Below are positions 18,001-22,693 of a stretch of 64,000 bases of DNA, in pieces. The stretch lies in NCBI GenBank assembly GCA_934481355.1, contig CAKSPH010000008.1:1-64000 (forward strand). The letters are read 5' to 3'. Position numbers and translations under genes: made by a program. How positions within the stretch are numbered: the stretch's first letter is position 1; every line of letters begins with the position of its first letter. Below the pieces are notes generated by a model. That model had not been told where the DNA came from. It saw nothing but the letters and a program-made list of their open reading frames with translations, and did not search any database. Source of the stretch: an uncultured Oscillospiraceae bacterium. GTDB taxonomy: Bacteria; Bacillota; Clostridia; Oscillospirales; Ruminococcaceae.

Positions 18001-19256
18001 TGCTGGGCTTCTGTTATAAGCGTGTAGGTGTCCCAGTCCGGATCGGATTCCGTGCCGAAATTGAACACCTTGCGCTCCATTGCGGCGGGCGCCGCCGGAA
18101 TGTTCTTAAGCCTTACATAGGTCATCTGAGCCTTGCCGCTGCCGTCCTGGGTTATGCTGCCGGATTCCCATATGTTTTCGTCAAATCCGTTGTATTTATC
18201 AATGCTGCCGCACAGAGCTCCGGTGGGAATACCTTTTGCCTTGTTATCACCGCCGGCGGGGCTGAATACGTCGCTGTTGTAATAGCTGTTTGCTATTCTG
18301 GCGTACATATTTCTTACATCATCCGAATGACTGACAGCATAAACCGATTTTTCTCCGGTAAGCTCCCCGGCATTTATGCAGAACGTTATGTAATTGAGGT
18401 TTATCCCCGCGATACCGCCTATCTGTTCTTTACCCGTGATACTGCCGCTGTTGAAGCAGTTGCTGATCCGGGTGCCCTGGGCGGTGTTTCCGCAGATACC
18501 GCCGATGAACGAATTTGCGGTTATATTCCCCATATTCAGGCAGCCGGAAATCGTTCCGGTGCTGTACCCGCAGATACCGCCGACATATTTTCCGCCCTCG
18601 GTGCTTCCGGTAATGTCCGCCGAGTTCCAGCAGTTTTCGATGGTTCCGGTGCTGTACCCGCAGATACCGCCGACATATTTTCCGCCCTCGGTGCTTCCTG
18701 TAATGTCCGCCGAGTTCCAGCAGTTTTCGATGGTTCCGGTGCTGTATCCGCATATAGCGCCGGTTCTTTCAGCGCTGCCAACGCTGATGTTTCCGCTAAC
18801 TGTGCCGAGATTCCTAATCGTGCCGGAGGAACAGCCGAAAAGTCCCTGACCGTCCAGTCCGGCGGTAAGGGTCAGCCCGGATATTTTGTGATTCTTTCCG
18901 TCAAATGTTCCGGCGAAAGGCTTAGTAACAGTGCTGCCGCCTGTCTCGCGCTCTCCTATGCCTATGGGAGCCCACTCGCTGCTCGACAGGTCAAGATCGG
19001 CCTCAAGCTGGAAATACTTCCCCTGATATGTTTCACCGCCGTTCACCCGCTCCGCCAGTAACGCAAGCTGCTCCGCCGTTTTTATGATGTACGGGTTGGA
19101 GCTGTCTCCGTTACCGCCTTCAAAGCTCTCGGCGGCTGTTCCGTCCCACGCTGCGGCAGCCGATCTTCCGAGCCCTGGATTTATGACGAACAGCGCCGCT
19201 ATCAGCGCTATAATTGCAAGACCCGCGGTCAGCAGCCGCATTCTTTTTGCTGTCAT
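12039..19256 (-). CDS. Giant secreted GLUG-repeat protein with type I dockerin
   Basis: The 2,405-residue protein starts at the ATG at 19256 behind ACAGGAGG. Residues 1-37 form a signal peptide (KRMRLLTAGLAIIALIAALF). From about 60 to 1180 there are dozens of GLUG-type repeats such as VGGICGYSTGTIENCWN, in blocks separated by strands like FSGNGHSIKNVYI; this fold is a beta-helix seen in surface adhesins and protease-linked proteins. MBG-like modules (PGTYTVTADIADGENYKA) follow at about 1330-1640. CxxC repeats of the TVCGEKLSTE type come at about 1950-2080. The last 55 residues are two dockerin repeats, DFSNDGITNALDAAMILKDI and DFNGDGVMNALDASAILRAI, which bind calcium and cohesin. It should be exported and attached to a cellulosome scaffold or cell-surface cohesin. 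Confidence 0.9.
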   Translation of the reverse strand: MTAKRMRLLTAGLAIIALIAALFVINPGLGRSAAAAWDGTAAESFEGGNGDSSNPYIIKTAEQLALLAERVNGGETYQGKYFQLEADLDLSSSEWAPIGIGERETGGSTVTKPFAGTFDGKNHKISGLTLTAGLDGQGLFGCSSGTIRNLGTVSGNISVGSAERTGAICGYSTGTIENCWNSADITGSTEGGKYVGGICGYSTGTIENCWNSADITGSTEGGKYVGGICGYSTGTISGCLNMGNITANSFIGGICGNTAQGTRISNCFNSGSITGKEQIGGIAGINLNYITFCINAGELTGEKSVYAVSHSDDVRNMYARIANSYYNSDVFSPAGGDNKAKGIPTGALCGSIDKYNGFDENIWESGSITQDGSGKAQMTYVRLKNIPAAPAAMERKVFNFGTESDPDWDTYTLITEAQQFVDIGADKAKWNQNYVLGNDIDLESRTDVKIIENYYGKFSGNGHSIKNVYINEPEKSQVALFGEVNSGSVIRDLTLDGGSIYGKESVAGIAVVNNGSLINCTNSCSVSGDIGDIGLIGGVCAYSEGTLISCRNTGSVSCTAGTHDEGRTTGGVCGYSYGKISGCYNSGTVESPKQAGGVCGSSSGGEIENCYNSGAVSGTKNVGGICGTGNSNSLSGCFNSGEVTGTGNIGGICGSVSGYESNGHEIVSSVSGCANTGKVSGSGSLGSVCGNGGDHSSFTDCIYSSGSGLTAIGGKADVSGSASSAPAEEVINSFKPESWTEGYARETVAGRKKTILRADPVPAGAKQEETRLEYYNFGTEASPEWDSYTEISTERELLALAGDNTKWGGNYVLAGDIQLTGGSFSPIGTETVPFSGKFSGNGHVLNNVKISGNSDYSGLFGYNTGTITYVGIESGEISGGNCTGSICGLNAGTITGCYNNAPVTGKESAGGVCGKNSGTVQMSYNTGAVTGILKTGGVCGESTDGSTLANCYNTGMLVGDSFVGGICGSVEYSADVFYSFSMAEICGNSNVGGIVGTGPSTKCYYSKDLFLVEDFGGPVETKDLTSRQSDFSSDIWETGSYATGTANGRYRSDNYTLISLKGVGKAQSGELRMYNYFTLNRDSWRYYNPITTADEFEKLTQNSAMWRRNYVLQSDIDLSGKNITPIGNEVTPFYAFFSGDGHKISNLIINQPDSDNVGLFGYVSGWVYDIITENGSITGRNNVGGIFGHASGTRGRCVNGNAVRGVRNVGGICGESSTQTIDCINIGTVTGTDNVGAICGSENNNVKNCWYNSDTSGAKGIAGADLEGAAQGLTTLRMTSADALTTMGLDSTFWTKKANDKAAGIAYYPSLREDSAPSIGYKSGVILENSSADSPAYLGTADLTVYSLVKFDGMPQAYSKTALTAGSGSFTVTLNDKEVVAATALPDGAKTNVTTSALPAAGDDCRFVLNYSGADSSFIANTSAACTVKVEKLALTAADLEFAPPSYLKYNGAAKEAEITVKPGITGAGDITLKYYRDGAESDPVIPGTYTVTADIADGENYKAAVLSGGWEFTIVKGYITADLFTFTAPEDCRYDGEGKPVSVTVNDGTEGVGEITLHYLSSTSGEIAVPVKPETIKVLIDVAEGEYYNAASGIGGWLYTIYYGTPAVDDFIFHAPADTEYTGLPLAAAVEARRFSDGSETGMGEITAVKYYLDGVPTEPIAPGTYTVKIDVAKGECYLASSDVASPDWTFTITPAALTASGSGTASGTFGDSLGSLSVSGLKAMLGTDEIPGRWALSGGDIPNAGDTGKYTAEFTADVHPEYYIPLTADVTLDIAKAQAPAAADIALSCNWGSREEKSVSLGGLPENTGEIFPASIAVADVNGILAADSARYSDGKLFFTLGGNTAESIGNTAEITVTLPTQNYTDFTFRITVTLAEKGDQQAPLQSDFRIELTSSGSDITAEIVTGLSGVEFSFDGSDWGAENAAPVGHDELVTGYIRFAETDSLNPSQAVSLTLKSGHGELTRHGRSEPDCISDGNAEYWECGLCTRYFLDEAGTQETALQNVVLAKTGHTPGEAVRENEVPASCTADGSYDEVIYCTVCSEKISTEHKTIPATGHTPGEAVRENEIPATCTADGSYDEAIYCTVCGEKLSTERRTVPAAGHKWSEKYESDKSGHWHICEVCGAVSDIEDHVSGGAATYAKPELCTVCGYEMSPRKTSTGGSSSGGTARPSRPAAATETQPGINGVQKSWADIAADLMKQGGGNAVISLNGETTVPADVIKAIADSRIKAEFIIDSIKSWIIDGAAIKSASAADFTVLPGNSDRSGLRGVFGADLKISGTGIPAELKLTFRREFADQFANVYRLTDGGLEFRCCTRISVDGTAAIPGAYTGGEYVVMVCEYSDLPGDFSNDGITNALDAAMILKDIVGFSRGENPRMADFNGDGVMNALDASAILRAIVAE

Positions 19257-19325
19257 GAGATTACCTCCTGTAAATTGTTCTTCTGTCTCTGCACGGATAT
19301 TCACCGCCAAACCAATATTATGCAA

Positions 19326-19647
19326 TACTACTATTATTATAGTTTAGGAATCATGATTTGTCAATAGAACTGATCTGCCTTTCCGGGCATATGTCCTGAA
19401 TTATTAAAGGGCAACACCGCACAATTAACGGATAGCGCCTTTGCCAGGCGACGCTTACACGGCGCTTGCCTTTGGTGCATAATAACACATAATTCCCTTT
19501 AAAAACCTCATGTGAGCGAAAATGTACAGTGCGCCGAATGCGATGAAAGCCGATGAAGTAGTGGTATGTACTGCCATTGCGATTGGAGTAGATCCGACAA
19601 CTCCGTGGAGATCTGCGGAGTTGTCGTGAAATGTCTGTGTGCTAGCA
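19326..19647. other. Non-coding stretch with a perfect hairpin before the recombinase remnant
   Basis: No gene is visible. A 10-base perfect inverted repeat GACAACTCCG / CGGAGTTGTC lies at 19596-19625; its core also precedes the intact recombinase at about 45494. It may be an operator or translational control element of the recombinase genes. Confidence 0.5.
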
Positions 19648-20138
19648 ATGTACGCTGTTTACCTGCGGAAATCCCGGGCAGACCTTGACGCGGAAGCATG
19701 ATGACAAGGCTCGGACGGGCAGCAGGAATCACAGCGACACACTCCGCTGCCCGAACCGGAATTGCGGCAACGTATCCGCAAAGCTGGAGCTTGTTGAAAG
19801 CGTTCTCGTTGAGAGAGTGGCACGGTGGCTCAGCGACTGCCGCGTGAATGTCAGCCGGAAGCCTGCCGCAGATACTGCGATAGCGGAGCGGACGACAGCC
19901 GAAAAGGTACGTTCTGAACTTGCTAAATTGGACATCCGGCGCGAGAGAATATATTTGTTACTGGAACAGGGAGTGCATTCCGCCGGGGAATTCCGGGAGC
20001 GCATGGAAGCGCTCGAAAAGCGAAAAGCGCAGCTTTCGGATAATCTGCGGCAGGCTGAGCAGGCGGTAAGCGAGGCTGAGGGTATTCGTCAGCTTTATGC
20101 GCAGATAATCACCAGGGCGGAGCGTGTGATGGTAATTT
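19648..20138 (+). pseudogene. Large serine recombinase remnant with an internal deletion of about 895 bp
   Basis: From the ATG at 19648 the sequence matches the intact recombinase at 45542 through LRKSRADLDAEA. It then jumps at an AGC microhomology to the zinc-ribbon region (about 46487 in the intact copy) and continues as GTGSRNHSDTLRCPNRNC. One further G is lost. Everything between, including most of the catalytic domain and the DNA-binding domain, is gone, so it is inactive. Similarity ends near 20138, where new sequence with the CRISPR region starts. Confidence 0.9.
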
Positions 20139-20155
20139 TGATACTGAGTATAAAA

Positions 20156-20196
20156 AACTTAAAACCGCATATAAATTCAGTATATAAAGTATAAGC
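20156..20196 (+). promoter_or_regulatory. Diverged copy of the P2 promoter-like motif
   Basis: AACTTAAAA at 20156 is followed at exactly the same 23-base offset by AGTATATAAAGTATAAGC, matching 13 of 18 positions of the consensus GGTATANATAGTGAAAGG. The gene at 20220 starts 24 bases later. Confidence 0.45.
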
Positions 20197-20219
20197 CGTT
20201 GACCCGAAGGAGGTAATAA

Positions 20220-20591
20220 ATGTTCATTAACTTTTCAAATCACCCGTCTGCCAGATGGTCGGCAGAGCAGACTGCCGCCGCAATGAAGTTCGGCGATATC
20301 GTCGATCTGCCATTCCCTGACGTACCTGCCGACGCGGATACTGCTGCCGTTTCTGCACTTGCCGATGAATACTGCGCCCGGATACTTTCCCTGGGGGCTG
20401 ACGCGATTCTTGTGCAGGGCGAGATGTCGCTTTCGTTTGCGGTCGCGGGCAGGCTCCAGAGGAACGGCGTTGCTGTTCTGTGCGCGTGCAGCGAGCGGGT
20501 CTGCGAGACTTCCGTGCTTGACGATGGTTCCACGGAGCGGCGTTCTGTTTTCAGGTTCGTGCGGTTCCGCAGGTATCCTCTTCTGGTATGA
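20220..20591 (+). CDS. Small CRISPR-locus protein, Csx15/Csx20-like (possible ring nuclease)
   Basis: The 123-residue protein follows a strong GAAGGAGG site. It opens FINFSNHPSARWSAEQ, followed by GDIVDLPFPDV and a central ILVQGEMSLSFAVAGRLQ segment, and ends in a basic FRFVRFRRY. The opening resembles Csx15 and Csx20, small Rossmann-like proteins of type III systems proposed or shown to degrade cyclic oligoadenylate; I cannot confirm membership without a profile search. It precedes the first CRISPR leader and follows a diverged copy of the P2 motif. If it is a ring nuclease, it would give negative feedback on the signalling pathway. Function uncertain. Confidence 0.6.
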   Translation: MFINFSNHPSARWSAEQTAAAMKFGDIVDLPFPDVPADADTAAVSALADEYCARILSLGADAILVQGEMSLSFAVAGRLQRNGVAVLCACSERVCETSVLDDGSTERRSVFRFVRFRRYPLLV

Positions 20592-20618
20592 TTTTCGCAT
20601 AATAATTCTTTCAGGGTA

Positions 20619-20744
20619 TTGACACGGACGAAATTATGTGGTAAAATCATAGTATAAAGGGTGGTAAAAATGAAGCATAATAAATGTTTTCCAAAAATTC
20701 AAATCCCGGTTTGCAGCATAACCATGCGGGCTCGTGGGTTTGCA
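20619..20744 (+). promoter_or_regulatory. CRISPR leader 1 with P1 promoter and 26-codon ORF
   Basis: TTGACA (20619), 17 bases, then TAAAAT (20642) with extended TGTG. A GGTGG-type binding site precedes ATG 20670, which opens a 26-codon frame (MKHNKCFPKIQI...) closed by the TGA inside the first repeat (20748-20750). The leader ends with a CCATG/CGTGG hairpin. Three other leaders share this layout. Confidence 0.75.
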
Positions 20745-20852
20745 GTCTGAACTACCCCCTCACCGAGAGGTGATTGAAACATCATCTCCGAAAGTATCTG
20801 AGAAGCGTCCGGGTCAGTCTGAACTCCCCCCTCACCGCAAGGTGTTTGAACC
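20745..20852 (+). CRISPR. CRISPR array 1, two repeats and one spacer
   Basis: The first 36-base repeat (20745-20780) starts GTCTGAACTACCCC and ends ATTGAAAC, the 8-base tag of type III crRNAs; its stem TCACC/GGTGA closes a GAGA tetraloop. One 36-base spacer follows. The second repeat (20817-20852) is degenerate (GCAA loop, TTTGAACC end), as expected at the distal end. Confidence 0.9.
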
Positions 20853-20856
20853 AAAT

Positions 20857-20889
20857 CCCCGATATCCTAAAAAGATATCGGGGATTTTT
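20857..20889 (+). terminator. Terminator of CRISPR array 1
   Basis: Arms CCCCGATATC and GATATCGGGG, then ATTTTT, directly after the terminal repeat. All four arrays end with a hairpin of this type. Confidence 0.85.
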
Positions 20890-20899
20890 CTATGCAAAA

Positions 20900-20940
20900 A
20901 ACTTAAAAACACAGCTTGTCCGGGTATACATAGTGAAAGG
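20900..20940 (+). promoter_or_regulatory. P2 motif copy 1
   Basis: AACTTAAAA, then GGTATACATAGTGAAAGG starting 23 bases after the first A. No ORF follows before copy 2; a small CTGAGA/TCTCAG hairpin lies between them. Confidence 0.6.
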
Positions 20941-20979
20941 AAAAGCTCCTGAGAAAATCTCAGAAAAAAGTTTCCGAAA

Positions 20980-21020
20980 AACTTAAAAAACCTGCTTGTC
21001 CTGGTATATATAGTGAAAGG
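20980..21020 (+). promoter_or_regulatory. P2 motif copy 2
   Basis: AACTTAAAA at 20980 and GGTATATATAGTGAAAGG at 21003. It precedes the 12- and 37-residue ORFs. Confidence 0.65.
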
Positions 21021-21030
21021 AGATGATCAC

Positions 21031-21069
21031 ATGGTAAAGAACTTCTGCGATGTTCCTATGTTCCGCTGA
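21031..21069 (+). CDS. Micro-ORF A, 12 residues
   Basis: ATG follows AAAGGAGATGATCAC; the peptide is MVKNFCDVPMFR. It is the first ORF after P2 copy 2. It may be a leader peptide for ORF B. Confidence 0.4.
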   Translation: MVKNFCDVPMFR

Positions 21070-21103
21070 TTTTCCGACATTCACTCTTCAAGGGGGTATT
21101 CAC

Positions 21104-21217
21104 ATGAACAGATATTTTCAGTACTTTGTTTCGGCGTTCCTTTATGAAATGTGGCTCGGCTATCTTTATTCACCGTTTGCCGGCGAGCCTGACTGCTCCT
21201 CTGATTTTTACAAATAA
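21104..21217 (+). CDS. Small ORF B, 37 residues, aromatic
   Basis: It starts after an AAGGGGGT site. The N-terminal half (NRYFQYFVSAFLYEMWLGYL) is strongly hydrophobic and aromatic and could insert into a membrane; the C-terminal part is acidic with one cysteine. The stop codon touches P2 copy 3. Confidence 0.6.
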   Translation: MNRYFQYFVSAFLYEMWLGYLYSPFAGEPDCSSDFYK

Positions 21218-21258
21218 AACTTAAAAAACCGGATATTCCGGGTATAGATAGTGAAAGG
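21218..21258 (+). promoter_or_regulatory. P2 motif copy 3
   Basis: AACTTAAAA at 21218 and GGTATAGATAGTGAAAGG at 21241. It heads the run of ORFs C to F. Confidence 0.65.
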
Positions 21259-21269
21259 TGGTGATCCCC

Positions 21270-21344
21270 ATGCCGGTACCTATTATAGTTGCCATCATCA
21301 GCGGCGTTTCTTCCATTATTGTCGCAGCGATCAATGCTGACTGA
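21270..21344 (+). CDS. Small ORF C, 24 residues, hydrophobic family 1
   Basis: It is preceded by AAAGGTGGTGATCCCC. The body IIVAIISGVSSIIVAAIN is one hydrophobic helix and the end is NAD. It is related to ORFs H, J and L (start M-P/S-V, helix, end with N). Confidence 0.65.
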   Translation: MPVPIIVAIISGVSSIIVAAINAD

Positions 21345-21381
21345 CTTCCTGTTACATTCCGATATGAAAGGCGGTGATATA

Positions 21382-21456
21382 ATGGCTGGCGTTATAATGC
21401 CCAGACACGACCTGTTCGGCGGCTCCCGCCGCAGGCGTCTGTTTATCCTTTACTGA
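21382..21456 (+). CDS. Small ORF D, 24 residues, basic
   Basis: It is preceded by AAAGGCGGTGATATA. The peptide starts MAGVIMPRHDLFGGS and has a run of four arginines before a hydrophobic LFILY end, so it is cationic and amphipathic. Confidence 0.55.
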   Translation: MAGVIMPRHDLFGGSRRRRLFILY

Positions 21457-21486
21457 TTTCTGATGTTCCGAAGGGAGGTGATATCC

Positions 21487-21555
21487 ATGGCTGATCGTGA
21501 CAGCTTCATTCTTGGCGTTCTGGCTGGCATTCTTCTGGGCGGTGAGGACGACTGA
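21487..21555 (+). CDS. Small ORF E, 22 residues, hydrophobic core
   Basis: It is preceded by AAGGGAGGTGATATCC. The core FILGVLAGILLGG lies between charged ends MADRD and EDD, a plausible single short membrane helix. Confidence 0.6.
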   Translation: MADRDSFILGVLAGILLGGEDD

Positions 21556-21590
21556 TCCGCACTTGATTTCAATTTAAGGGGGTGATATTC

Positions 21591-21662
21591 ATGGGTTCTG
21601 TTCTTGGCACCATTATCCGCGCTATCCTTGACGCTGCCGCCGACCCTGTATGCCGTGACTGA
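21591..21662 (+). CDS. Small ORF F, 23 residues
   Basis: It is preceded by AAGGGGGTGATATTC. The helix-prone sequence MGSVLGTIIRAILDAAADP is amphipathic; the end is CRD. Confidence 0.55.
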   Translation: MGSVLGTIIRAILDAAADPVCRD

Positions 21663-21693
21663 TCCGGCTTATTTCCACGAAAGGAAGTGATAA

Positions 21694-21734
21694 AACTTAA
21701 AAAGTTCAGTTTCTTGGGTATATATAGTGAAAGG
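21694..21734 (+). promoter_or_regulatory. P2 motif copy 4
   Basis: AACTTAAAA at 21694 and GGTATATATAGTGAAAGG at 21717. It heads ORFs G to K. Confidence 0.65.
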
Positions 21735-21744
21735 TGGTGATACC

Positions 21745-21813
21745 ATGGATGAGTTCATGAATCCCGGTTCTCAGCGCGACGATTCCCCGTTCGGCCGTTC
21801 TATCTGCTGGTGA
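21745..21813 (+). CDS. Small ORF G, 22 residues, family 2
   Basis: It starts after AAAGGTGGTGATACC. The pattern NP-x-x-x-RDDSP then a C-terminal tryptophan (ending GRSICW) is shared with ORF I. G and H form a pair repeated as I and J. Confidence 0.6.
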   Translation: MDEFMNPGSQRDDSPFGRSICW

Positions 21814-21847
21814 TTTTCTCTTATTCCACGTTAAGGAGGTGAATGTA

Positions 21848-21925
21848 ATGCCTGTTGCTGTTATTACCGCCATCATCGGCGCTGCCGCTTCCATTGCTAT
21901 TGCGGCTGTCAATTCTCAGGAGTAA
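21848..21925 (+). CDS. Small ORF H, 25 residues, hydrophobic family 1
   Basis: It follows CCACGTTAAGGAGGTGA, a sequence repeated before ORF J. The body VAVITAIIGAAASIAIAAVN is a membrane-type helix of the same family as C, J and L. Confidence 0.65.
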   Translation: MPVAVITAIIGAAASIAIAAVNSQE

Positions 21926-21964
21926 TTCCTGATCCCCTGATTTTATATGAAAGGTGGTGATACC

Positions 21965-22033
21965 ATGAGCAAGATCATAAATCCCGATCCCCTGCGCGAC
22001 GATTCTCCGCTCCGTTGGCTCATTTTCTGGTGA
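21965..22033 (+). CDS. Small ORF I, 22 residues, family 2
   Basis: It starts after AAAGGTGGTGATACC. It shares NP, RDDSP and the final tryptophan with ORF G, and ends more hydrophobic (WLIFW). Confidence 0.6.
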   Translation: MSKIINPDPLRDDSPLRWLIFW

Positions 22034-22068
22034 TTTTTCTCTGATTCCACGTTAAGGAGGTGATTTAC

Positions 22069-22152
22069 ATGAGTGCAGGTGTACTTACTGCCATTATCGG
22101 CGCTGCTGCTACTGTCGCTACCGCGATCGTCAATTCCAATTCCGATGACTGA
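22069..22152 (+). CDS. Small ORF J, 27 residues, hydrophobic family 1
   Basis: It follows the same CCACGTTAAGGAGGTGA as ORF H. The helix VLTAIIGAAATVATAIVN is closely similar to that of H, with the acidic end SDD. Confidence 0.65.
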   Translation: MSAGVLTAIIGAAATVATAIVNSNSDD

Positions 22153-22184
22153 ACGCCCGTTTAGGGCAGGGGGAGGTGATAATC

Positions 22185-22214
22185 ATGCGGCTTTTTTCGC
22201 CGGAAAACGGTTGA
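22185..22214 (+). CDS. Micro-ORF K, 9 residues
   Basis: It is preceded by AGGGGGAGGTGATAATC, so it has a full ribosome binding site. The peptide is MRLFSPENG. Its stop overlaps the -35 of leader 2, so it may be a truncated gene cut off by the leader. Confidence 0.35.
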   Translation: MRLFSPENG

Positions 22215-22336
22215 CATTTCGGGACAAATGTGCTAAACTATACTTATAGGAGTGGTAAAAAATGAAGCATAATAAATGTTTTTCAGAAATTCAAATCCCG
22301 TTTTGCAGCATAACCATGCGGACTCGTGGGTTTGCA
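22211..22336 (+). promoter_or_regulatory. CRISPR leader 2 with P1 promoter and 26-codon ORF
   Basis: TTGACA (22211), 17 bases, TAAACT (22234). ATG 22262 opens the 26-codon frame MKHNKCFSEIQI..., ended by the TGA of the first repeat (22340-22342). Confidence 0.75.
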
Positions 22337-22523
22337 GTCTGAACTACCCCCTCACCGAGAGGTGATTGAAACTTCGATTTCGGCTAGTTTTTTCATAATA
22401 ATATCCTCCTAGTCTGAACTACCCCCTCACCGAGAGGTGATTGAAACCTTTCATATTTCGGCAAATTAATGTGTAACTTATGAAGTTGTCTGAACCACCC
22501 CCACACCGCGAGGTGATTGAACC
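22337..22523 (+). CRISPR. CRISPR array 2, three repeats and two spacers
   Basis: Repeats lie at 22337, 22412 and 22488 (36 bases each; the last is degenerate with a TTGAACC end). Spacers are 39 and 40 bases. The first spacer, read as its reverse complement, contains AGGAGGATATTATTATG, that is, a ribosome binding site and start codon, so its crRNA would be antisense to an mRNA start. Confidence 0.95.
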
Positions 22524-22526
22524 CCA

Positions 22527-22568
22527 CCCCGATATTCGGCAAATGTAACGAACATCGGGGGATTTTTT
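22527..22568 (+). terminator. Terminator of CRISPR array 2
   Basis: Outer arms CCCCGAT and ATCGGGG with inner pairing, then GATTTTTT. Confidence 0.75.
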
Positions 22569-22598
22569 ATCCATTTCCCACAACATTCCACAAAAATA

Positions 22599-22627
22599 TT
22601 GACAAAAATTGCCGAATGTGATAAAAT
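22599..22627 (+). promoter_or_regulatory. P1 promoter of the cas operon
   Basis: TTGACA, 17 bases, TAAAAT with the extended TGTGA preceding the -10, the same class as the four leaders. The untranslated leader contains a CCGGAATTATTCCGG hairpin near 22658. Confidence 0.8.
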
Positions 22628-22693
22628 AAATGTTGACAAGAACAATGATTCACCGCCCGGAATTATTCCGGCGCGGAAAAGAACGGAGTTGAT

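Noticed and set aside
18540-18760. Direct repeats resembling a CRISPR array
   Set aside because: These are two tandem copies of a GLUG coding repeat in the dockerin gene, with no spacer-like variable segments and intact reading frame.
17826-19061. Plus-strand frame of 411 codons inside the dockerin gene
   Set aside because: Antisense of GLUG repeats; it has no ribosome site and the true frame on the minus strand has signal peptide and dockerin.
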